Assembly: GCA_040776905.1 (NCBI GenBank)
Contig: JAXGZQ010000002.1
Coordinates: 372,001 to 436,000 of the forward strand
Length of the DNA: 64,000 nt
Origin: SLHU01 sp009929975
Lineage (GTDB): Bacteria; Bacillota; Clostridia; Saccharofermentanales; UBA5734
Reading direction: 5' to 3'
Shown here piece after piece: positions 7,620 to 13,559 of the stretch. Numbering within the stretch: the stretch's first letter is position 1; each line of letters starts with the position of its first letter. The notes beneath the pieces are model-generated. The model was not told the DNA's origin and did no database searches. It saw only the letters and a program-made list of their open reading frames with translations. The position numbers were made by a program, and so were the translations under genes.

Positions 7620-8792
7620 ATGAAAGCATCATCCTATCTCTCCCGCGGCGTTTCACCGACAAAAGACGATGTCAAACTGGCGGTCGCCAGCCAGTCCAAA
7701 GGTCTGTTTCCAGGGTCATTCTGCAAACTGATCCCGGACCTGGCCGGCGATGAGGCCTGGTGCATGGCGGTTCATGCGGATGGTGCCGGGACAAAATCGG
7801 CTTTGGCCTGGATGATGTTTCGCGAAACCGGCAGCACCGGATGGTTCAATGGCATCGCCCAGGATTCCCTGGTGATGAATATTGATGATCTGCTCTGCAT
7901 CGGAGCGACTTCAGGATTTCTCCTCTCCAATACGATCGGGCGCAATGCCCATCTCGTCGACGCTGCCTGTCTCCAGGCGGTGATCAGCGGTTATGATCAG
8001 GCGATCGACCACCTGAACCGATATGGTGCCGGCATCGTCATGACCGGCGGTGAGACCGCAGATGTCGGAGATCTGGTTCGGACGATGATCTGTGATTCAA
8101 CCGTGACCGTGCGGCTGCCGCGTGAGCATGTGATCAACGCGGCGGATATTCGGCCCGATCAGGTGATCATCGGACTGTCTTCTTCCGGCCGGATGAACGG
8201 CGAAGACAGGGAAAATTCCGGAATCGGATCCAATGGACTGACTGCGGCCCGCCATCTGATGCTCTCTGACGTGTATCGGGAACGTTATCCGCAGACCTAT
8301 GCCGAGACAATTGACCGCCAAAGCGTCTATTGTGGCGCCTGGCAGCTTGACGACGCTCTGCCGGGCTCCTCGCTGACCGTCGGGGAAGCGCTGCTGTCGC
8401 CGACCCGTTCTTATCTGCCGGTCGTTGCGCAGATCCTGCCGCTCTACCAGGAGCACATCAGCGGGCTGATCCATTGTACCGGCGGCGGCCAGATCAAATG
8501 CCGCGATTTCGGACATGGCATCCGTTATGTCAAGGATCAGCTGTTTGACCGGCCGGCTATTTTCGAGGCGATCGCGCAGTCCGGACAGATCAATGAGCCT
8601 GAGATGTATCAGGTATTCAATATGGGCCACCGGATGGAACTCTACTGTGATGAATCCGTCGCCGGGGCGATACTGGCGATCTGCCGGACCTGGCAGCTGG
8701 ACGCGAAGATCATCGGCCATACGGAAGCTTCATCTGATCCCGGACATAACGAGGTCATCATTCACGATCGGGGACAGACTCTGCGTTTCTGA
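7620..8792 (+). CDS. PurM-like AIR synthase family protein
   Basis: A 390-residue member of the AIR synthase superfamily, closest in layout to the long phosphoribosylformylglycinamidine cyclo-ligases (FGAM plus ATP to AIR in purine synthesis). It shows HADGAGTKSALAW (residues 52-64; PurM has DGVGTK), QDSLVMNIDDLLCIGA (80-95), MTGGETAD and the glycine-rich CTGGGQIK. Compared with standard 340-residue PurM it is longer and several PurM motifs are altered. The biochemical step is therefore likely but not certain. AAAGG lies about 12 bases before the ATG. It follows rnpB by 31 bases without terminator and precedes coaX. The only other purine gene in the window is purB, 36 kb away. Confidence 0.75.
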   Translation: MKASSYLSRGVSPTKDDVKLAVASQSKGLFPGSFCKLIPDLAGDEAWCMAVHADGAGTKSALAWMMFRETGSTGWFNGIAQDSLVMNIDDLLCIGATSGFLLSNTIGRNAHLVDAACLQAVISGYDQAIDHLNRYGAGIVMTGGETADVGDLVRTMICDSTVTVRLPREHVINAADIRPDQVIIGLSSSGRMNGEDRENSGIGSNGLTAARHLMLSDVYRERYPQTYAETIDRQSVYCGAWQLDDALPGSSLTVGEALLSPTRSYLPVVAQILPLYQEHISGLIHCTGGGQIKCRDFGHGIRYVKDQLFDRPAIFEAIAQSGQINEPEMYQVFNMGHRMELYCDESVAGAILAICRTWQLDAKIIGHTEASSDPGHNEVIIHDRGQTLRF

Positions 8793-8816
8793 TCATTCCG
8801 GCAGGAGGCGGCGATC

Positions 8817-9629
8817 ATGTTACTGGTCTGCAATATCGGCAATCGTCATCTGAGCTTCGGTGCCTACCGGGACCAGACGCTCTGTTTTTCTTCAACCATA
8901 TCCGCCGTTCCGGACCGGAGCGCGGATGAGCTGGCGGTTCTGTTCGATCAGATTACCCGGATGCATGGCCTGGCCATGTCAGAGTTCAGCGGGGCGATAC
9001 TCTCATCCGTCGTTCGGCCCCTGCAGCATGTCGTCAGCCAGATGATTGAGCAGACGCTGCATCTTCGCCCGCTGATTGTCGGCCCCGGCATCCGGACCGG
9101 ACTGAGTATCCGGACCGATATCCCGTCCCAGCTGGGTGCCGATATCGTGGCCAATACAGTGGCCGCTCTCAAGACAGGCGGCGGGCCGCTGGCCGTCATC
9201 GCCCTGGGGACGGCGACGACCGTGACAGGCGTGAACGCTGACGGCGACCTGATCGGTGTCCTGATCGCGCCGGGCGTGGCGTCGTCGCTGGAAACTCTGT
9301 CGCTCAGTGCCGCCGAACTGCCGCGAATCGCGCTCGAACCGCCGCGCCAGCTGCTCGGACGCAATACGATCGACTCAATGACCAGCGGGCTGATCTACGG
9401 ACAGGCCGCGATGATCGACGGACTGATACAGCGGCTCGCCGATGAGTGGTCCCTTGAACAGCTGCCGGTCGTCCTGACCGGACGTCATGCAGCGGAGATT
9501 CTGCCATACCTGCGAACAGGCCAACCGCTGCGTCATGAACCTGACCTTACGCTGAACGGACTGCAGCAGATCTGGCAGATGAATCAGCGGACGAAGCCGG
9601 AACACAGGCTATCGACAAAGCAGCCCTGA
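8817..9629 (+). CDS. coaX: Type III pantothenate kinase-like protein with altered active-site motifs
   Basis: A 270-residue protein of the CoaX (type III pantothenate kinase) family, which phosphorylates pantothenate in CoA synthesis. Family blocks present: GPGIRTGL (89-96), GADIVANTVAA with the catalytic-base aspartate D109, GTATT (131-135), a PGVASSLETLSLSAAELP block and NTIDSMTSGLIYG. However, the phosphate-binding DxGNT motif reads CNIGNRH, with N at the first aspartate (residue 6) and R for the threonine. The aspartate usually two residues before GTATT is A129. Either this is a divergent enzyme or a pseudokinase. It begins 24 bases after the PurM-like gene (ribosome site GGAGG) and is followed by an ECF S component, which suggests a pantothenate or related vitamin role. 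Confidence 0.8.
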   Translation: MLLVCNIGNRHLSFGAYRDQTLCFSSTISAVPDRSADELAVLFDQITRMHGLAMSEFSGAILSSVVRPLQHVVSQMIEQTLHLRPLIVGPGIRTGLSIRTDIPSQLGADIVANTVAALKTGGGPLAVIALGTATTVTGVNADGDLIGVLIAPGVASSLETLSLSAAELPRIALEPPRQLLGRNTIDSMTSGLIYGQAAMIDGLIQRLADEWSLEQLPVVLTGRHAAEILPYLRTGQPLRHEPDLTLNGLQQIWQMNQRTKPEHRLSTKQP

Positions 9630-9641
9630 ACCCTGTATAAT
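9612..9641 (+). promoter_or_regulatory. Promoter for the ECF S-component gene
   Basis: TCGACA (9612-9617), an 18-base spacer and TATAAT (9636-9641), inside the end of coaX. The predicted start is near 9648, 50 bases before the next ATG. Confidence 0.6.
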
Positions 9642-9697
9642 ACCTTCCAAGCATTGCACTCATCTCAGATGAGGCGACAGCGAAAGGAGCATTTACT

Positions 9698-10342
9698 ATG
9701 AACGAACAGACACGCAGCCGTACGCTGCGCATGATTCAACTGGCCATTCTCTCGGCCATCATCATCCTCATGGCGTTTACGCCGCTTGGCTTTCTCCGCT
9801 ACGGATCTCTGGAAATCACATTTTCAACATTGCCCGTGATCATCGGTGCCATCTTCATCGGACCGGCCGGCGGCGCGTTCCTCGGCGGAGTGTTCGGACT
9901 GACCAGTTTTGCCCAGGCGTTCGGACTCAATCCGTTCGGCGCGGCACTTCTGGCGATCAATCCGTTCTATCTGTTTGTACTGACGATGGTTCCGCGGATT
10001 CTGACCGGCTGGCTGGCCGGACTGATCTGCCGGGCGCTGCTGCGGACAAAGCGGCCCAGCTGGCTGGCGTATATGGTGTCCTCACTGAGCGGCGCGCTGC
10101 TCAATTCCGTTTTGTTTCTCGGCGCGCTGGTCCTGCTGTTCGGGCAGACAGACCTGCTTCAGTCGTTCGGATCAACCGGTCTGGCGATCATCGTGGCGCT
10201 GGCCGGGATCAATGTGCTGGTTGAAGTGCCGGTCATCACACTGGCGGGAACCGCGGTTGCCAAGGCGCTGGAAAAATCAATGGGCAAAAAGCCGCTGCCA
10301 TCCGAATCGTCTGATTCAGCTGACAGAACCGCTGGCGGGTAA
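9698..10342 (+). CDS. ECF transporter S component (possible pantothenate carrier)
   Basis: A 214-residue integral membrane protein with about six hydrophobic segments (around residues 14-30, 40-60, 68-85, 92-112, 128-150, 155-185). The sequence IGPAGGAFLGGVFGLTSFAQ is typical of substrate-binding S components of energy-coupling factor transporters such as PanT and RibU. Such proteins bind a vitamin and dock to a shared EcfA-EcfA'-EcfT module encoded elsewhere. The position behind coaX suggests pantothenate as substrate, but this is inference. AAAGGAG precedes the ATG. The cytoplasmic tail (about 190-214) is polar. Confidence 0.8.
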   Translation: MNEQTRSRTLRMIQLAILSAIIILMAFTPLGFLRYGSLEITFSTLPVIIGAIFIGPAGGAFLGGVFGLTSFAQAFGLNPFGAALLAINPFYLFVLTMVPRILTGWLAGLICRALLRTKRPSWLAYMVSSLSGALLNSVLFLGALVLLFGQTDLLQSFGSTGLAIIVALAGINVLVEVPVITLAGTAVAKALEKSMGKKPLPSESSDSADRTAGG

Positions 10343-10345
10343 CAG

Positions 10346-10374
10346 TTTACACCCGGCGAATATTCTGGTAATAT
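10346..10374 (+). promoter_or_regulatory. rpsO promoter
   Basis: TTTACA (10346-10351), 17 bases, then TAATAT (10369-10374) with a TGG extension. It partly overlaps the end of the ECF gene. Transcription would begin near 10381 and leave a leader of about 68 bases before rpsO, which could hold an S15 autoregulatory site. Confidence 0.7.
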
Positions 10375-10448
10375 ATCATAAGTATGCCGTGACACAGTTG
10401 TCGGAACGTCCAACCACGACTTTGTCATCGGTTCATTAGGAGGAAAAC

Positions 10449-10712
10449 ATGGACAAAGCAAGAAAAGAAGAACTGATCAAGACGTATGCCCTGCACGAGG
10501 GTGATACCGGATCCCCTGAGGTTCAAATCGCGATTCTGACTGAACGGATCAATCATCTGACTGAACATCTGAAGGAGCACAAGAATGACCATCATTCACG
10601 GCGCGGCCTTCTGATGATGGTCGGTCGCCGCCGCGGTCTGCTCGATTATCTGACAAGTCTGGATATTGAGCGTTATCGTACGATCATCGCCAAACTGAAC
10701 ATCAGAAAGTAA
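10449..10712 (+). CDS. rpsO: 30S ribosomal protein S15
   Basis: An 87-residue S15 that binds 16S rRNA early in 30S assembly. The conserved core GDTGSPEVQIA (residues 18-28), ERINHLTEHLKEHKNDHHSRRGL and GRRRGLLDYL is present. The family is usually 88-89 residues. AGGAGG lies 7 bases before the ATG. It has its own promoter (10346-10374), and the rpsO-pnp order is widely conserved. Confidence 0.97.
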   Translation: MDKARKEELIKTYALHEGDTGSPEVQIAILTERINHLTEHLKEHKNDHHSRRGLLMMVGRRRGLLDYLTSLDIERYRTIIAKLNIRK

Positions 10713-10725
10713 ACCCGAATGGCTG

Positions 10726-10757
10726 ATAATGGTGGGCGCGATGTCGCTCACCATTAT
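10726..10757 (+). terminator. Stem-loop after rpsO (weak terminator or processing hairpin)
   Basis: ATAATGGTG pairs with CACCATTAT (9 bp), with an inner GCG/CGC. The following bases are only TTG, so it is a poor intrinsic terminator. It may instead stabilise the rpsO mRNA end and allow read-through into pnp. Confidence 0.5.
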
Positions 10758-10770
10758 TTGCACTTTCCGA

Positions 10771-10834
10771 CAGGCAGTAGAAGGTAGGCTGCGTGGCTGA
10801 AACCGCGGCCCCGGACCCTACAAACTACCGCCTG
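10771..10834 (+). promoter_or_regulatory. Long stem-loop in the pnp leader
   Basis: CAGGCAGTAG pairs with CTACCGCCTG (9 of 10). After a 2x2 AA/AA internal loop, GTAGG pairs with CCTAC, and the apex is GC-rich. In E. coli the pnp leader holds an RNase III-cleaved stem used for PNPase autoregulation; this hairpin occupies the same place. The regulation is inference. It ends 25 bases before the pnp ribosome site. Confidence 0.5.
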
Positions 10835-10871
10835 TGGAAGACAACCGTATCTTGTACCAGGAGGTCAATGA

Positions 10872-13229
10872 ATGAAGAAAGTATTTGAAACAACCGTCGC
10901 CGGACGTCCGATGTCTGTCGAATCCGGCCATCTCGCCCAGTTTGCCAATGGCGCTGTTCTGATCCGCTACGGCGAAACGGTCATTTTATCCAACGCGACC
11001 ATGAGCGCGACCCCCCGTTCGGGAATTGACTATTTCCCGCTCAGTGTCGATTACGAAGAGAAGCATTACAGTGTCGGTAAAATTCCCGGCGGCTTCATCA
11101 AACGTGAAGGACGTCCGACCGAAAAAGCCATCCTCACTTCACGGATGATCGACCGGCCGATCCGGCCGTTGTTCCCGAGCGACCTGCGCAATGACGTCGC
11201 TGTCAACAATCTGGTGCTGTCCGTGGACCAGGACTGCTCGCCGGATATTACCGCGCTGGTCGGCACTTCGATCGCGCTGTCAATTTCCGATATCCCCTGG
11301 AATGGCCCGATCGCAGCGGTCCATGTCGGTCTGATCGACGGCAAACCGGTGGTCAATCCTGACGAGAAGCAGCGTGCGGAAAGCCAGATGCATGTCACAG
11401 TCGCCGGAACGGCGGAGAAAATCAACATGATCGAAGCCGGAGCCAATGAGGTTCCGGATGAACTGATGCTGGAAGCCATCGCCGCGGCGCATGAGGAAAT
11501 CAAGGGCATCATTGCCTTCATCAAGGACATCGTCCGCGAGATCGGCAAGGAAAAGATCGCCTATACCCCGAAAGTTATTCCACAGGAACTGACAGACCTG
11601 ACCCGTGATCTGGTGTATGAGTCGATGCGTCAAGCCATTCTGTCGGATGACAAGAGTGTCCGCGACACCAATATTGCCGCTTTGACCGACCAGGTGAAAG
11701 CCGAAGTCACAACAGTCAATGAAGAGTGGCTGCCGCTGGTCGGCGACGCGATTTATCAGCTGGAAAAGAAAGTCGTCCGCGAATATCTCTTCCGTGAGCA
11801 TCGCCGTGTGGACGGACGTTCACTCGATCAGATCCGCCCGCTGTCCGCGGATGTCGGACTGCTGCCGAGGACACATGGCAGCGGCCTGTTCCAGCGCGGC
11901 CAGACACAGGTCCTGACGACCTGTACACTCGGTTCTCTGTCCAAAGTGCAAATTCTCGACGGCCTCGACAATGAGGATGAGAAGCGCTATATGCACCACT
12001 ACAATTTCCCGGGATACAGCGTGGGCGAGGCGAAGTTTGCCCGGTCACCGGGACGCCGCGAAATCGGCCACGGCGCGCTGGCGGAGCGTTCACTGCTTGC
12101 CGTGCTGCCGGATGAAGAGACTTTCCCTTACGCGATCCGTTGCGTTTCCGAGATCTTGATGTCCAACGGATCAACCTCGCAGGGTTCTGTCTGCGCCAGC
12201 TCGCTGGCCCTGATGGATGCCGGTGTTCCGATCAAGCGCCCTGTCGCCGGCATATCCGCCGGTCTGATCGTCAATGAGGAAGATGAGAAAGATTATCTGG
12301 TCTTCATGGATATTCAGGGGATTGAGGACTTTTTCGGCGATATGGATTTCAAGGTCGCCGGTACCACTGAAGGCATCACCTCCATCCAGGTCGACATCAA
12401 AGTCGACGGCCTGACCATGGATATCATCCGCGACGCGTTCGCGATGACCCGCAAGGGACGTCTGCAGATCATCAATGATGTGATGTTGCCGTGTATTGCC
12501 GAGCCGCGTGAAGAACTGTCAAAATACGCGCCCAAGATCATCCAGATGACGATTCCGGTCGACAAGATCCGTGAAGTCATCGGCCAGGGCGGCAAGGTGA
12601 TCAACCGGATCATTGAAGAAACCGGCGTTGAGATTGATATCGAGGATGACGGCCGCGTCTTCATTCTTTCACCGAATCCCGCGTCCGCTGATGAAGCGAT
12701 GGCCATGATCAAGGGGATCGCGCATGATCCCGACATCGGCCAGGTATTCACCGGGCATGTCACACGGCTGATGAGCTTTGGCGCTTTTGTCGAGTTCCTG
12801 CCGGGCAAAGAGGGACTGGTCCATATTTCCAAGATGGCCTGGCAGCGCGTTGAACGCGTTGAAGATGTCGTCAAGGAAGGCGATGAGGTGACGGTCAAAG
12901 TCATCGAAATCGACAGCCAGGGCCGGATCAACCTTTCGATCCGTGACTGTACGGAAAGACCGGAGAACTTCCAGGAGGTTGATACGTCTGAACGCCGGCC
13001 GCGCATGGATCGCGACCGTGGTGACCGCGGACCGCGCGGTGGAAGCGACCGTGGGCCGCGCGGCGGAAATGACCGCGGATCCCGTGGTGGTTATGACCGC
13101 GGACCTCGTGGCGGAAATGACCGTCGTCCGCCGAGAGATCATTCAGCACAGGCTCCCCGTGGTGAGAACGGACCCCGCGAGCGTCGTCCTGAACAAGATG
13201 GACAGCCCCGCAATGAGCGTTCATTCTGA
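10872..13229 (+). CDS. pnp: Polynucleotide phosphorylase
   Basis: A 785-residue 3'-5' exoribonuclease that phosphorolyses RNA to nucleoside diphosphates. Order: RNase PH domain 1 (about 10-215), helical domain, RNase PH domain 2 (about 300-520, with GQTQVLTTCTLG, SVGEAKFARSPGRREIGHG and the catalytic-site SNGSTSQGSVCA block), KH domain (about 555-615, REVIGQGGKVINRI) and S1 domain (about 622-695, GHVTRLMSFGAFVEF). A charged Arg/Gly-rich tail of about 75 residues follows. It contains four tandem octapeptides DRG(P/S)RGG(S/N/Y). AGGAGG lies 7 bases before the ATG. It follows rpsO with a structured leader between them. Confidence 0.97.
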   Translation: MKKVFETTVAGRPMSVESGHLAQFANGAVLIRYGETVILSNATMSATPRSGIDYFPLSVDYEEKHYSVGKIPGGFIKREGRPTEKAILTSRMIDRPIRPLFPSDLRNDVAVNNLVLSVDQDCSPDITALVGTSIALSISDIPWNGPIAAVHVGLIDGKPVVNPDEKQRAESQMHVTVAGTAEKINMIEAGANEVPDELMLEAIAAAHEEIKGIIAFIKDIVREIGKEKIAYTPKVIPQELTDLTRDLVYESMRQAILSDDKSVRDTNIAALTDQVKAEVTTVNEEWLPLVGDAIYQLEKKVVREYLFREHRRVDGRSLDQIRPLSADVGLLPRTHGSGLFQRGQTQVLTTCTLGSLSKVQILDGLDNEDEKRYMHHYNFPGYSVGEAKFARSPGRREIGHGALAERSLLAVLPDEETFPYAIRCVSEILMSNGSTSQGSVCASSLALMDAGVPIKRPVAGISAGLIVNEEDEKDYLVFMDIQGIEDFFGDMDFKVAGTTEGITSIQVDIKVDGLTMDIIRDAFAMTRKGRLQIINDVMLPCIAEPREELSKYAPKIIQMTIPVDKIREVIGQGGKVINRIIEETGVEIDIEDDGRVFILSPNPASADEAMAMIKGIAHDPDIGQVFTGHVTRLMSFGAFVEFLPGKEGLVHISKMAWQRVERVEDVVKEGDEVTVKVIEIDSQGRINLSIRDCTERPENFQEVDTSERRPRMDRDRGDRGPRGGSDRGPRGGNDRGSRGGYDRGPRGGNDRRPPRDHSAQAPRGENGPRERRPEQDGQPRNERSF
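13023..13118 (+). repeat. Four tandem 24-bp repeats encoding an RGG-type tail in PNPase
   Basis: Units at 13023, 13047, 13071 and 13095 each encode DRG(P/S)RGG(S/N/Y). Third-position differences between copies show the repeat has aged rather than just expanded. RGG-rich tails often bind RNA, so it may extend the KH-S1 platform. Confidence 0.85.
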
Positions 13230-13282
13230 TTCCCGGAGACTGACAACCAGGCGTCCGGCCTGAATCGCCAAACGTGAATTTG

Positions 13283-13312
13283 ATAGACCTGCGGCCTGTG
13301 CCGCAGGTCTAT
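13283..13312 (+). terminator. Hairpin downstream of pnp
   Basis: A perfect 12-bp stem, ATAGACCTGCGG against CCGCAGGTCTAT, with a 6-base loop. It lacks a T run, so it is a doubtful intrinsic terminator. Its last base overlaps the -35 of the tRNA-Pro promoter. Confidence 0.5.
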
Positions 13313-13340
13313 TGACATCCCGGGCTGTCTCGATTAAACT
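13312..13340 (+). promoter_or_regulatory. tRNA-Pro promoter
   Basis: A perfect TTGACA (13312-13317), 17 bases, then TAAACT (13335-13340). The predicted start is about 5 bases before the mature tRNA. Confidence 0.75.
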
Positions 13341-13351
13341 TGTAAAGGCTT

Positions 13352-13429
13352 CGGGGTGTAGCTCAGTTTGGCTAGAGTGCTTGCTTGGGGTGCAAGAGGT
13401 CGCCTGTTCAAGTCAGGTCACTCCGACCA
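13352..13429 (+). tRNA. tRNA-Pro (anticodon GGG)
   Basis: The acceptor stem CGGGGTG pairs with CACTCCG (one G-T). The anticodon stem CTTGC/GCAAG encloses the loop TTGGGGT, giving anticodon GGG. The T arm contains GTTCAAGTC. CCA is encoded. It decodes CCC/CCT proline codons. Confidence 0.95.
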
Positions 13430-13435
13430 CATCAG

Positions 13436-13473
13436 ACACGTTTTTGTCCGTCAGGACAGGAGCGTGTTTTTCT
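13436..13473 (+). terminator. Terminator after tRNA-Pro
   Basis: ACACG...CGTGT encloses TGTCC...GGACA, followed by TTTTTCT. Confidence 0.8.
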
Positions 13474-13488
13474 ATTTCGACCAGACAG

Positions 13489-13517
13489 TCGCAACCTGTC
13501 GCCGCATCTGATACGAT
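13489..13517 (+). promoter_or_regulatory. Possible promoter of the LacZ-like gene
   Basis: TCGCAA, 17 bases, then TACGAT with a TGA extension (TGATACGAT). The -35 is weak; the extended -10 carries the call. It is the only promoter-like signal between the tRNA terminator and the gene. Confidence 0.4.
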
Positions 13518-13559
13518 GAAACAGACAACATTCATGACGATGATCCGCGGGAAAGGAGG

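Noticed and set aside
7260..7753. Small open frames inside 7260-7753
   Set aside because: They lie on the conserved RNase P RNA and have no coding character or ribosome sites.
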